Assembly (NCBI RefSeq): GCF_012273895.1
Contig: NC_052112.1
Location: 4,712,001 to 4,776,000 of the forward strand
DNA length: 64,000 nt
Direction: 5' to 3'
Source: Zerene cesonia
Taxonomy: Eukaryota; Arthropoda; Insecta; Lepidoptera; Pieridae
The notes beneath the pieces are model-generated. The model was not told the origin of the DNA, made no database searches, and saw only the letters and a program-made list of their open reading frames with translations. This document shows positions 43,915 to 58,000 of the stretch, in pieces. A program made the position numbers and the translations under genes. Numbering within the stretch: the first letter of the stretch is position 1; the number at the start of each line of letters is the position of its first letter.

Positions 43915-44735
43915 ATGAAGTCCTGTCTAGACTCGAGTGCCGACGCTTTGCCTCGAATTGGGTCAGATCGCATGGGGGAAGTTACCATACCTTCATAAGA
44001 AAAAGGTGTTCATGGCTTACCTTGAAGCGAGGTTTGTCCTCTGAACATAATTAAATCTATTCAATTTTGTAAGACACACGTGGTATTGAAGCCTGGTTAC
44101 AACGCTAACCATTGTACCACTGTTATAGTTATAAATGTTAGGTTGTTATTTATAGGCTGTAGGTTCAGCGTATACAAGCCAGTACAAGCCGGTGAAGATA
44201 CAATATTTACGGCCCAAAGAGCTCGTTACTTACGATAGGTGGCTGTTACACATCTACACTGAAATATTAAGAGTTAAAAATGAAGTTTTAGGACGAAAAA
44301 ACAAACAGTTTCTTTTGTTTAAAGAAGTTATATCTGAAAAAATACTGTTTTAACTTAAAGCTAAGTTTCATTCAGACGCACATAATTTTAAACACAATAT
44401 TTTTTTATGAACACATCAGAATGGTCTTTGATTAAAAACTTAATTTACTTTATTTTTATCGATTTTGAACTGGTGGTAAATTTCTTTAATTCAACGATAT
44501 AAATCGATTTATAAAAATGCTATTCTAATTTTGCAGTGTAGTAGGCCTGTTTCCTTTACCTTACCCTTCCAGTATATTCCTTCTTTCCAGTCGTCGATTT
44601 TTTCCTTGTCCCTTTCCCCTTAAAAGCGGTTAGTACATTCGCAAAGACACTACCTCTGCGAATGTTCATGGGCGGTGATGATCGCTTACAGGCGAACCAT
44701 AAGTTCAGTAGCCCGCCCATGACATAAAAAATAGC
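43915..44735 (+). repeat. 'GTTCATGGGCG' repeat copy apparently split by a tRNA-type insertion
   Basis: The 5' blocks (GACTCGAGTGCCGACGC, AATTGGGTCAGATCGC, GGGGAAGTTACCATACC) lie at 43915-44010. The 3' blocks (CCTTGTCCCTTTCCCC, CTCTGCGAATGTTCATGGGC, CAGGCGAACCATAAG) lie at 44530-44735. In the copy at 18780 the two sets are adjacent. The intervening ~520 bp include a SINE-like head, so this looks like a nested insertion, though two separate fragments are possible. Confidence 0.5.
44050..44122 (-). repeat. tRNA-derived SINE head
   Basis: On the minus strand, from 44122: AGTGGTACAATGGTTAGCG has an A-box-like TGGTACAATGG, followed by CCAGGCTTCAATACCACG, a decayed B box at the expected spacing. 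This fits a tRNA-derived SINE promoter and not an intact tRNA. Confidence 0.45.
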
Positions 44736-45788
44736 GAATCAATTACTTATTTAACGAAGGAATGCACTTTATTAATTAAATATATTAATTTTATATGCCT
44801 GTATAAATTGAACTGATGTGAGTAAATAAATAACTGCATTATAATAATTGCATCGTATGAAATAAATTTGTTGTATAGAACGTGTTTCTCTTTAAAAAAC
44901 ATGGAATTTTTGGAAAACAAAAAATATTCTATTTAAAAGCTTGCAAATATCTGTTGGCGCTCACCCGATAGTTAACGACATAAATGCTATCTAGGGTAAT
45001 TTACAAAATGCTATTCACATGTTAAAATGTTGTTCGTTTTTCTATAACCTTACAATTTATGTTTAAAAGTATGCCATTGCGATGGTTGAAAGTCCACAAT
45101 AACTGTAAAAACATCTTTTAACACTGTTTACCAAAGCATCAAATAAAGATATCCACCTAATCTATATAGGAATATGCGGTTCTTAAATACTTTATTCAAA
45201 TTGGCATAAAATTAAATGATAACTATTTCACGATAAATGGCAAAAAGCAAGCAGGATTAATCTCGTTTTGGAACCACATCCAGCTTTAATCTGTGGTTTG
45301 GATCGACGAGGCTTTCAAACATGAATAGGTGAAGTGAAATTTGTTACATTCCTACTGGTACATTCCAACATAACTTATATTAATAGTAGTAATATATAGT
45401 AGTGTAAGTATATTTTGTTATATTCCTTTTTTATAAATGCTCCAAAAGCGGTTAAGGTTATATATTTTGCAATGAAAGTGTTCGGAAATAAGGCAATTTC
45501 AAGTTTCAGTAAGAAGTTGCTTTATAATAACGAAATTGAACATTGGTGCAATTAGATAGAGCTTGAAACATTTAAGATCTCTCGAAGTAGAAAGAGTTCA
45601 TAGGAACTTTGAATCTTGAGAACTTTTAAGACGACTGGAGTGGGTAAAATAAAATTAAATTTTATTGTGCTTTACTGGTACTCGAACAAATCTAGTTAAT
45701 TTCATAAACAATTTAATACAAAGAATGTCTATCTAATGTTTTATCAACTAAACTATTCTTGAGCTTTTTTGGTTCTCCATTATTTAAT

Positions 45789-45848
45789 GTATTTACTAGT
45801 ATAATTAATAGTATTTACTGGTATATTTAATAGTATTTACTAGCACGG
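45789..45848. repeat. Short tandem repeat, period 22, about 2.7 copies
   Basis: GTATTTACTAGTATAATTAA-like units start at 45789, 45811 and 45833, the third incomplete. Confidence 0.7.
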
Positions 45849-48800
45849 TTAAATTTGAATGAACTTTACATTTATATCTAGTTATTCCTATATTTACTGT
45901 AATTTGTTTTCTCTATAAAATATAATCAACGATATATTAAGTCACATATTATTCCACAGAAAGAGAAAGAAAAGAGAACCGTTTTATGTCACATTTAACA
46001 ATGTGATCCGTTTACTGAACATTTTTTTGAATTTATGAATATGAAATATGAGTATCCAATAACGGCGCACAGTAGCTTATTATAATAAAAAAGCATTTAC
46101 GACTTTTCATTTTCAAAGCAGTGACAAACGCTTCTAGATAGGGTCACTTTAAGTATAATTAGCTCTCACTGGACTGCTGTGTGCACTTCGCCTTTACTTT
46201 TATACGTTAACTTATCTCGACAAAATTCAGTTGAGTTGTTAATTAAAGACCTGTCTGTCGACGATGGTAAGTGGACCCATCCGCCTGATGTATTATTTTC
46301 TAATTTTTCAGAAATATTTCCAATACAAAGCTTAGATAATATTTGTAGTCAAAATAAAATTATGTATATTGGATTGTTCAGAATGTTAGATTGTTAAGCG
46401 GTTCACTGAAGCGTTGAGCTTGAAATTGAGGCTTACTTGATAATATGGTTCGTCTATTGTCTCTCTGTATCTATTTTTCTATAACTGTAACTTGAGAACG
46501 AGGAAAACAATAAAGATGTTATGAAATAAAAATACTGGATCATTTTTGAGAACTTGACACACAACAGGCTTTATTGTTAGAGTGGCCATATTGTTCCCAT
46601 TTCTCTTTTTAATTGTAAATAGAACGTCAAACATTTACGGGAATGCTAACAGAACACAAAAAATTGTAAAAGGGAAATTGTAGTAGGCATAGTAAATATT
46701 AAAATAACAAAAGACATAAAGAATTCCATTTAATGTAAATTTTTAGTAAAGACAATATACGCCGTAATTACTTATTGTATCTTCTAGATGTTTCTAGATA
46801 AAAGACGGTTTCGAACCATTTATTTATAATTTCTGGCTGGTCCCAGTTATTGATTCAAGTCATATACTATTATATGATTAATAAATCAATTACACATTCT
46901 CCTTTAGACCTTGTTAATTACGTTAGTGTGTTCGTTAATTCGGTTAATGTTTCGGCAGCGAACTATTTTATAGTAAGAGATATTGATTAAACCAACAAGA
47001 AAACGTGCGATTCATGCCCTCAGGTATAATACATATTCTGTGATTCAGGGAACGATTTTAATGACTTGTGCTTATCACAAAGGCCTATCGACGAAATGAG
47101 TAAAATTTAAAATTATTTCCTGCAAAACAAGACATTTTGTAGATAATAAATCTCATTTTACGGTTCATGAAAAAGTATACGGGCGGAGTGATGATGTTTC
47201 GCAATATTTTCCTGAAAAATGAACCAATTCTATTGTTCTGTTCATATTGCATCCAATTTAAAAATGTTTCACTGTACGTTTTTATATTTCGTTCAATAAA
47301 TAACTGTAATGTAAATATTAATTGATTTAAAAGTAATTCTTATTCCTAATAACGAATAATTACTATTTATAGCATGAAATTGCAGCTCAGTATTGGAAAA
47401 TGTTATACTAGTCTGTTGGTGTTTGTTTTTAAAGTATGAGATTTATTATAATGGCCTATATGCGGTGTACTATAATCGGCTCATACAAACGTACGCTATA
47501 TAAATTACTTTATTCTAATAAAATATATTCCCTGCCGTTAATACATGTGTTATTAATTTGCTATATATTATTGCGCTTAAATGTTATCATACCTTATCAC
47601 ACCTTAGATGCGAAAAATAAAGCTGATGACACGTTAATAATATTCGTTTATTTTACTATTATACTCTCACCTATACTTTTAAAAAGTAAAATGTGTCGTA
47701 TACTTAACATTAGGTATCTTATTAAGAAAGAATTTCTTCGTACGAAAACTGTTTTAAAATCTCGTTCTAGTAACCTATTGTTCCGTATATACGTAAAACT
47801 TTTTGTGTTGGACTTTGATGTTTGCCTTTTTGAACTTTATTCTTCACTATTTTAACTTCAAGGTCCACAATTTATAGCGTGTCTTTTTGAAACAGAAAAG
47901 CAAGTTTAAAAGCATTAAATATAAAAGTCGCATATTTTCGATAAAAATTATAGATTTATATACTCAGATATTTGTGCAGCTTTGTATAAGTAAGTCGGAA
48001 ATTATGAAAATCAAGCCGACCAAGAGTATTCAAAGGACTTTGTTTTCATTTTTAAGCCATTAAGAGAGTATGAGAAAAGTCATTTGTTTCGGGACTTTAT
48101 CTGTATTACAATCTGACCCTTTAAAACCAAATTTACGGATGAGCTTGATTGCTGGAAACATATCAAAGAAAACTGTCAGGTTCATTTATATTTTATTTGT
48201 ATGTTGTAGATCCTTGGTCATCTGGTAACGTGGACTTTAATATTTTTTTTTGGTAATTAAAATGCTTATATTTACTTACAGTACATGGAAATCAATTGCA
48301 AATACGACAATCAATCAAACTTAGGATTAGGTGATGATCAAAATTTTGAACTTTGGAAGGGAGGCTGTTGCACAATAAGTTCATGTATAAAATATAAGCG
48401 ATAAGACACGATGCATACATGATGCATCAATAATTCAGATGTATATAAATTGTCCAAATCGAGAATTGTGTTGAGCAAAGCGTGTAAGACTTCGAAGTCA
48501 AACTATTAATTATCGCGAACAGGCGCTTGTTACCATCTGGGTGCTTAATTTAAGTTTAATAGGTGCACATCGTAAACTTGTTCCTGTGATTATGCACGAC
48601 GTAGCAATTGGGGTTAGGAGCACGTATGTAATTAAATTTATTTGCGTAAGAGCATGGAGGTGTGACGCGGGACCATCAGATAAATTGCCCAGTTGCACAG
48701 CACCCTCAACATACTTCAGTAAACTATTCCCTACAATGTGCCCTTTCATCGAAATAGACTAGTTAATTTGTACTCGTAATACTTTGTTATATAGCAAATT

Positions 48801-49139
48801 GTAAATATAAAATTCAATATATTGTTAATCCTCTCATTTTATATCTTTTGATGGATGACATAAGTGATGAACGCCAATTTTATTGGAAACCATCCAAAAC
48901 CTATTTGGTTATTGTGTGATATTAATCTACAAAATACAACTTTAAACTTGTATATTATCATATTATCTGTACTGTTACTGTGACAATACATAACAATATT
49001 AATAATGTTACACAGTACACGGTACAGAATTATTCGGTTAGTGGTCAAGTGCGGCTTGCAGATGTTTCTACAATGAATAGTGCTCGAGAAATTTAATTAC
49101 ACAATTAGTTTATAATATAAAATACACAACATATCTATA

Positions 49140-49345
49140 ATCTTTCAACGCACAGTCCAAACCACTGGACGGATCTCGCTGAAATTTGGCATGCAGATAG
49201 AAGTAATGACGTAGGCATTCGCTAAGAAAGGATTTTGATTAATTCCACTCTTAAAGGGATAAAATAGGGGACGAAACTTTGTAGCATAAAAATTTATTAG
49301 GACCGCGCGGGCGAAGCTGCAGGCAACAGTTAGTTTAATATAAGC
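49140..49345 (+). repeat. Interspersed repeat ending GCGGGCGAAGCTGCAGGCAA
   Basis: Contains CACTGGACGGATCTCGCTGA, AATTTGGCATGCAGATAGA and AAAGGGATAAAATAGGGG before the end GCGCGGGCGAAGCTGCAGGC. This phrase order is typical of non-autonomous repeats in Lepidoptera. No coding capacity remains. Confidence 0.6.
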
Positions 49346-52299
49346 GCGGTTTTATCTTATGAAGACAAAGTAATGCAGACTATGTCAGAATACTCCGAGT
49401 TATGCACGAACAAAGATGATGGATACACCTACGTCAGTTGAATTGTCTAAATATCTGAAGTATTTTAAAGTTATGTTATTCCCATGAAACATTAAAATAA
49501 ATTGAATTGATGATTAAAGGTATTTATGTGGAAGCTTATATGTTTTTCTACAATTTTATGGACTCAGTTAGGTTTGAATTATAGAACTGCTTTCGATGAG
49601 GGCTATAAAATGAAACTCTTAACACCTTTGGAGCCAAGATTCTGAAGATCTTTAGATATATTTTACGGAGATAATAAAAAAAAGTCTAGAGAGAAACGAG
49701 AAAGGGTGTGAAATGTCGAAAGGAATTACTTGTGTACCAAAAATAAAGGATAAAGTCTTATGGACAAATAGAATTGATTTTTCGGGAGCATTTGCCGGGT
49801 CGCTTGTTAACTGAAAAATTTCTAGAGAATAAAACACTGAAGGGATAGATTAATAGTTCTAGCAGAAAAATTTATTTACTTCAGAAAAATTTAAGGATGT
49901 TTGGATCAAATAATGCCAACTGAAAAAATAGAGATACAAATTGATTGTAGATAATGAAAGTTTCGAATGTTTTTAAATTAACCTTGCTGTTTCTTAACAC
50001 ATTATTTTATATTAAGTTTCATTTGGTAGGTAATTTATTGAGGTTACTTATTCTGTTACTTTTAGAATGCCAGTTTAGATTGTTAGAGTGATCCAGTAAA
50101 TAAACACAAATTAATAAATAAAACGATGATTTACCCATGAAATTAGGTGCTTTCTCTTTTTTCGAGTGGTGTATCACATATATTCTTTTTTTTCAGGTTG
50201 ACCGGAGATGTTTCATATAACAATAACTATCTGATCGCGCAGGTTCCACTTGGGTTGACAATTTATACAATTTTTTTGTAAGCGAAGACAAATCTAATAA
50301 CATAAAATCATTAAACCATTCAGCTGTCCGTAAATGTAACTAACGGGGCTTAAAAAATAGAAAAATGTATATAATTAAATGTGTGTGTACCATTCAAGAT
50401 ACCACGCACCGTTTTATAATCAGGTTCTTAATTTATTCTAGCATGGCGTCGAAGTCAGCGTGCTTAGGTAAGTTTTATTGATTGATTAAGTTACTGGAGG
50501 TGTGTTCAGAAGTCGCTAATCTAACTTAAAGAATACGTGACTTCATTGGAAGAAGTCGTGACTAATTTCTATTATAACATGCTTGCTCGAAGTTTATTAT
50601 TTTATTTTCTATTTCATTTTGAACATTTGATTTTATGAGGGATGTTAAATGCGATGATTCTGTCTAGTTATATCAAAGTACCAAATACATAAGTTTTTCA
50701 CAATTATAACATGTCCATATACCTCTGATTTCAACTTTTCTATATTTACTGTATATATGTACATTTTACAAGTACTTACAAGTGAACTTGTTAAAATTAA
50801 TAGTAAACAAATAATGTAGATGTGCCATAGAACTATACATGTATTGGCATATAAATACAGTCAGTTATTTCATGTCTTATCATATTAATTTATCCAGAAA
50901 CTTCTATTCTTTCTAGTAAAGAACATTGTTTTTACGTACCCTTAAAATAGAAAATACGCAATTTGTAGCTTGGTTAACCGCTTTCAAGTTTCACCCAATT
51001 CTTAGCTGGTGATTAATCGGTTTTGGTTGAATGAAGTATTCACTCGGCGGAGTACTTACGGTAATTAATATGATAACGAAGATGGATTATTACACGTTTT
51101 AGGCACTCTTGTTTTATTGTATATATTAATGTTGAGCTCTGATTTTATGAATAGACATTAAGTATTATGTAAATTTATTACAAGTCCGTCTAAGTAAAAT
51201 ATTTTTAAATAATTATTCTGAACTAATGTGATAGTAAAATAACGTTTTTCATTTGTTTTATGTCAATATTTCCAAATAGTGAAAAAGTATGCTTTTTTAC
51301 ATCTAATTATTCGCATTATTAAGTATTTAAGTAACAAAAAAAATTGAGTCAATTAACAATTATTCCGAAATTCATCGGGTCATCCTTTATAGAATAAACA
51401 TCATGGCGGAAAATTGCTCATTGCGCCTATACGCGGATTAAATGCAAAAGCAGAACACAGCTAATTACAAGGCTTAAACACGATTAAACGTAGCCTGTTT
51501 GTAATTGTTTGTTACATACAGATTATAAGGATTAAGCTTATTTGCTAATGAAAAATTTTCCCTATTTATATCAGATGAAATAATTTTCGTCATAAAGCGG
51601 AGCAATTAGCGGAATTATAATAAACCCTGTTAGCTGTACGCTCTTTTGTTAAAGGCTGATGAAAGATTTTATGTAGAGTAATCGGATTTTTAATTAACCC
51701 TTTTAATGTTCTGAATTAGATGACCTTTATGCTAAGAAAAAAAAACTTGATTGTACTATATTCAATTTATGAAGACGTTGTGTCTATTCTCTATTGACGT
51801 CTATTGTTTTAATTGTAACCACATTAATATTTTTTCATCTTGTACGAAAATTAACAAACTGAAACAAATGTATAATTTAAATTTATTCTTTGCTAAAAGT
51901 TAGTCTGGCATAGTTCTCTAAGTAGTCCTACCCCAATGTAAATGACCAATCTCAAATATTGTATTGTTGTTGTTTATTGTAAGAATTTAACGTAGTTGAG
52001 TGCGTGAAAGAATTTTATAAAAGGTATTATCATAACGCCGGTATATACTTCCTAGTTTCATTATAAAGAAAATAAGATATTAATGAAAACTTATTCTCCC
52101 TTAAACTTTAAATTCCCTAAAAGACGTAATACATTTATATGAATACTCATATTTCTCATTATTAATATAAAATACACACTGTAGTTTATGCCGCATGGTA
52201 TAGCACTTTAACTATATAGTAGCCAATTTGGACGGTGAGTTAGCTTATTAGGCCTTTTATTGCTGTTTTAGTAGGGTTGATTTATGGAACAATCCATCG

Positions 52300-52570
52300 T
52301 CGACGAGCCAGCGGCGTGAACTTTCGCCGAACCTTCGAAATTCCAGCTTTCGCCGCCTCGAGGGGGGAAACCAGCGGTAGTACTGGAAATGGGCAACTGC
52401 TGGGAGGGACACACAGAATATAAAGTGTGTATGTTCCTGCAGTCTGATATCTAAAGTATCGCGCCGGAACGAGTTCACCGAGTTTTAGTCGGTAAGAATC
52501 CGAGGTCTCTAAGGCCCCTTCCTGCAGAGCCGGAAGCAACTATACAAGACTTTCCTACTTAAAAAAAAGG
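52300..52570 (+). repeat. GC-rich retroelement fragment with A tail
   Basis: A sharply bounded GC-rich block (TTTCGCCGCCTCGAGGGGGG, GGTAGTACTGGAAATGGGC, TCGCGCCGGAACGAGTTCAC, CTTCCTGCAGAGCCGGAAGC) that ends in AAAAAAAA at about 52561. The A tail on the plus strand supports a retrotransposed element. It is the only copy in the window. Confidence 0.5.
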
Positions 52571-55007
52571 TTTGTTTATGAGATCACAAGTTGTTGTTAT
52601 TGTTATAACACCAGTCATTAATATACACATATAATTAAAGGTATAAGGCATTCTTACACTAAGGTATTAAAGTTATTGTTTGCTGAAATAATAATTAGTA
52701 ACTGAGGCACATGACAATTATCCGAGTAACTTGTAACATACATAACATTATTATCTAGAGTTATGTCATTGTCACACACACACACATTGTCTATGTTTTT
52801 GATAAGAATAATCAAAAACAAATCAATACTTTTATGATAAAATTCGTTAGGAGAGTTTAGTTCTAGAGGCAAGGAACCTGTTTAGTAAAGAAAAAATATG
52901 GTATGTTTAAAAACACAAGAAGACGCGATAAAACATGCATCTAGATCGTGCCCTGATGACAGTTAAGTGTTTTTATGAACACCTCATTTCAATATCAAAA
53001 AGTGAATTTCCATAGAAAAGCTTTTACAAGTCTATCTAGACGTAAGGTAAGGAATGGTAATATGTATTACGACACCCGAATAATATAAAGATTTATTGAC
53101 TCGCCAAACTATTGAATATAATATAAAGAATGAATAATGAATTTACTTTTTAACATCTATTCTATATATCTGCATTCTTTATTTTGAAGTAGCTATACGT
53201 TATTTCTTTTGATAAGGACATCACTTGAATACTTCATGTCTTCAATGCTATTTCCCCATTTGCAATTTCGATTTGTATTCATTTTTCATCACAATGCAAG
53301 CTTCGACCCTAACAATGAAGTGTTTCGCTTGCGCTCCACTTGTTTTTGTTTTTTATTTTTATATTTCAATATCAGACAATGCGGTTGGTATTACGATACA
53401 GAGCTTTAAAGATGATTTATTACGCAAAATATTGACAGATTTAAATTGAATATCTTAGAATTTACTTCTAAGTTCAATGTCTTTTAGATATAAGAATAAG
53501 TAAATGGATTCAGATATGGGTCGTGTAAAATATTTTTTTTTTATCTGTTATCTGTTTGTAAGTAACCACATGTAGAAGATACATGTGTGCTTAAAGGAAT
53601 ATCTTTATACACACATTTATATGCATTACAAACCATAAGCGCATACATGTTGTTGACATCTGCATTTGGCATAGGATAGAAACCATAACGAAACTTATAT
53701 TTGGCATATCAAATACTCAGAGTCAAATGGAAATTCAGTTAGAATGACATGCAAATTTTGGTCATTTTGGAGGATGTAAGTAAAGGTCGTATATTTTAAT
53801 GGTTAATTTTCATGAGAATTCGTGTGAATTAAAGGAAAACCAATATCAAACTCATGGTGTACGACTAGAATTAAATTATTTATTTAAATTTGTTTATTTA
53901 CACACATGGTACATGTACAATAATTTTGAGTTTGAGTAAAAATAAGAATATGCAAACCAAAATACCGTTTTAAATAATAGCTTTCATAATTTTTAACATC
54001 GTATCACAAATTTATGTTAAAATGTTTAGGTTGATTAAATAATTCTATAAACCAATAATTTGGTTAAAGTTTAAATCATTATAAATATAAAAATCCACCC
54101 CGTCATCAAACCTCATTACAAGAACTGAAATCAAACTGAAACTTCCTTTTTCGTCTCAAACGTACTCCAGTTACTTAATTATTTAAAGTTCGTTAGCGGT
54201 AGGTTAGCTTATTCAAACAAAACTTGCTTTGTAGTGAATATACGGTATAGGGGCCATTGATCATGAGGCGGATATATATATTTTACATGTATATAAAATA
54301 GCTACTTAACCTAATGGTAACATTTATATAATATTGATTTTATAGTCAATCATCATATATAACTGATATATAAAAACAAACTTCTCCGTTTACTTAGTAT
54401 GGATATAGTAAAAGATTGGAAACAGGTCAAATATTGGCACATGATTGATTGGTAAACTTCCTATGTACATACTACCATCTACATATTACCTATATGTTAA
54501 CCCTTTGGAAAAATATTATGACACGAAATAGTTGTAAATGTATTTTTTGAAAACGTGTAAACAACTCACTATAAATAATTTTAAAGGTAACATTGCATTA
54601 TCGTAACGGACGTATATCTTATCGTGCAATTTATTATCAGAACGATGTAATTCAAATTCAAGAGCTGAAGGCGCTTTTGAATTTGAATTTATTATCGTTC
54701 CAACCTTCCATTGACAGTAAATTATTCTACTTAATAATGATATTTCACAATGAGCTTGCTTATGGGCTATCGATTATTATTCGAATGAGGTCGCATTGAA
54801 ATCACAAAGCAAAATTTTGAAAACGATATCGATTTATCGTGGATAGTTTAAATTATAAAGTACTGTCTTAAAATAAATAAAGCTCTTGTATGGAGGCACA
54901 CTTGTAACATTTCTCAATGTTAAAATTGTTTACGCTACAAATAAGTGCAACGTGAGATAAATTCGAGGCGTAACATTAACTCCATCCCCAAGGTACGGTT
55001 CGCGTAA

Positions 55008-58000
55008 TCAGCGAGCTTTTTTGCCCTTATCTTCCCCACCAGCAATCTTTATAAGCCTCACAGCTGGTGCTTCGAAGGCGAGCGAAATGGCGAATGAAGC
55101 TAAAAACGCGAGAACTGCATATCCAGCGTATATTGTTATCTGTAACGAGATAAAAATTTATGTTACTCGTTTGTCTTGTGAGAACGCGTTCGAGTTTTAT
55201 TGGGTGTAGCGCACTATAATAACACACAGAAAGCTCATTTAGCAGATACTCATGCTCGAACAAACAAGCACTAAATATATTAATATTGATTTATATAATT
55301 ATAACAATTATTTATTACAGCATGGCCGAGTTTCAAAATGACTATAAATAATATATCATTTCTCTATTCAAAAATTTACTTCTTCTCGGTCTTCTCTTCG
55401 GTCTTGTTTTACAGCTTCCTGATATTCTATGTTTAGCTTATTTTCAGTTAAGTGATCAATAATGTACGAATATTTCCGACAAAAAGTTTCAAATAAGCGA
55501 TATAATCAAAAAGCGGTGAAGCCGGCCGGTGTTAAATTGGAGTATTTAAATTGGATAATGGCACACTTGTCGCCGTGTATCGCAAGTGCCCGCAGCCGCC
55601 CACAGATCGAATTGATTTCGCACATCAACATAATCTCAATTTTCAATTCAATTCCCTGTTCCAGCGGTGCTGAAATTCTTTGATAGCGAATCCAATTTCA
55701 GTTGATACGATTGTTACGGAAATTAAGCCTGTGGAGTTTAGTTATTTGATAAGATTATCTCGCCTTCATAAACTTTGATAGTATTTTAATAAATTGATAA
55801 TATTCCCAGATTTTTGTGTAATGGTAGCATCAACAAATCTCTAGTGGCTTAAAATATCCCGGAAATATTCGAAATTGAGATTTGCAATTAATTTATGGCT
55901 ATTAACGAGGCAGTCCGCGATTCTTGACGGCGCTCGTAAAACTTGGGACGAGCCTGAGAAATGAGTTTAATTGTAAGTTTTAAATTGCTTTTATAAAAAG
56001 TTATATAAAGTGTCTTACTTGTTTTGAAAATATTCTTCGAACTAGTAAGTGCTTGATATAATAGTTGATGGTTTAATATGCGGACAAGTATGGCCGTATG
56101 TTGCTGTAGATAGGAATTATAAGGAACTTAAATCCTGGGTCTACATTAACATAGCCTTAAGATAACATTTGACTCGCATATTGCGAGGCGAGGAGTGTTT
56201 ATCGCGTTACGTTCATCTTGTTTATTATGAAAACGGTATTTGTAGAACTTCTATAATTATTTTCTGTATGTTTTTAAGGATTAATGTTTTTTTTTTAAGA
56301 GGTCGTTGTTACCTAACTAGCCTATTGCGGGTTATATTAATACAACAAAAACAGATTTCGGAATTCTAATTGAATTTGTGTTAATTTTTCTCTAAAAATA
56401 AACAAAAAATCAGAATATAAAACACCCGGCCTCTTTTAGAGAGGGCGGTTGTGTTTCATTTATACTTACCACCATAGAGTTTTGCAAGTGTAGAGGTCCA
56501 TCTAGGAGGAAAGACGTGTACATCATGATAGTGGGATGCACGAGGTACGCGCAGTAGGTGAGGCGGCTGAGCGGCAGGAAGCCGTTGTAAGATAGCAGCG
56601 AGTTGGCGAGTCCGCCGTACCCGCAGCAACACGCTATGGACACCCACGCGAGCGCCACTCCCCAACCTGGGAATGTTATTGGGATTCTATATTTATACCT
56701 TAACTAGCCTTTGCCCGCGACTTCGCACGCGTTACATTCGGAGTAGTTTAATACATGTTATTATACCTTCTTGAAACACTATTAAAAAAGACCATCAAAA
56801 TCCGTTGCGTACCTTTAAAGATTTAAGCATACATACATAGGGAAAGACGTGGGAAGCGACTTTGTTTTATACTATGTAGTGATAGATATTCGTCCCGGGT
56901 ATAGTTTGAAAAAGTAGTCATAATCCAAACTGTGGCCAATAAACATTATAATCCGACTTTTGAGTATATTTGGGTTATTTAACAAGGACATGGAATATAT
57001 TCATGGCATATGGCCCCATACTCTAACTATAACCCTCATAGGAGGCCTGAGTCTCAGCAGTGGGAACATGTATGGGCTGATGATGATGATGATGATGATA
57101 TGATATTTACAAGCATATGCATTATATCGTATGTGGAAAATTCACAATTTATTCAATGAAGAATTAATGCGTAAATATATTTGTTAAACGCAGTCATCAA
57201 TTCTAAACTTTATCAAAAAGCTTTTTAACATGAATCACAAAGGTACAGTTATACAAACAATGCATTGATTTATCCATAAAATTGAAATTTATTCAAATGT
57301 GATATATTAATAACATCGTTTAGATATTGGTTAGTTATAATAAACCTTATGTACAACATTTGTATTTTTCTAAAATTCTACAATCAAGACATGTCTTAAC
57401 TAGCTTAGGAACTTTCAGATACATGTACTTACGGAGTTTATTTTGAAATATGACAAGACAGATTGCATTGTGAAACTTGACTCTCAACATTACCTGTTCT
57501 TGTAGGTAGAGCTTTCGGTAACTAAATACAAATCAAGTTATGCTTTCATTCGCAGTTAGTGGTTTAACAAGGACATGGAGTACGAAATATAATGTTTATT
57601 TAAAATTTACCGTGTCATACAATACAGTGCTATTTAACTTCATCCAATGTACAATGTACATTTGAGCGCGCGCCAACTGGGCATTGGCTAACCATTTACG
57701 AAAATCGATAAAGTTAACATTCTTTGCGATAACATCTACGGAAAAATCTACCAAGATAAATATATTTGTATATTTTTCTTGGTTTATATTAGAGATATAA
57801 AGCAAATTAACCGTCGTTGTGGGTGTTAAATAAACGCTGAGTGAAAAGAAAACGTAATTCAGGACACGAAAAATATTAATTTATGTTCTCTGGCTTAGCT
57901 TTTATGTTCATGTTGGGAATACAAAATTAGCGGAAGAGAATTTTGTTACCCCTATTATTTCTGAATAAATATAAACACATACATTTGTTTTATTTACGTA

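Larger units (their letters stand above)
43344..55007. other. Gene desert with dispersed repeats
   Basis: Over 11 kb without an exon that I can tie to any family. Recognised content: repeat pieces at 43915-44010, 44050-44122, 44530-44735, 45789-45848, 49140-49345 and 52300-52570. The longest frame (47436-47855, 139 codons) is AT-rich with a composition like its surroundings. A possible mini-exon is at 50442-50467. Confidence 0.5.

Noticed and set aside
47436..47855. A 139-codon frame, the longest in the gene desert
   Set aside because: Its product is dominated by Ile, Leu, Lys, Tyr and Phe, as expected for AT-rich noise. No domain, splice signal or good start context was seen.
54593..54799. 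68-codon plus-strand frame next to the acyltransferase 3' end
   Set aside because: It is antisense to the likely 3' flank, with no recognised motif.
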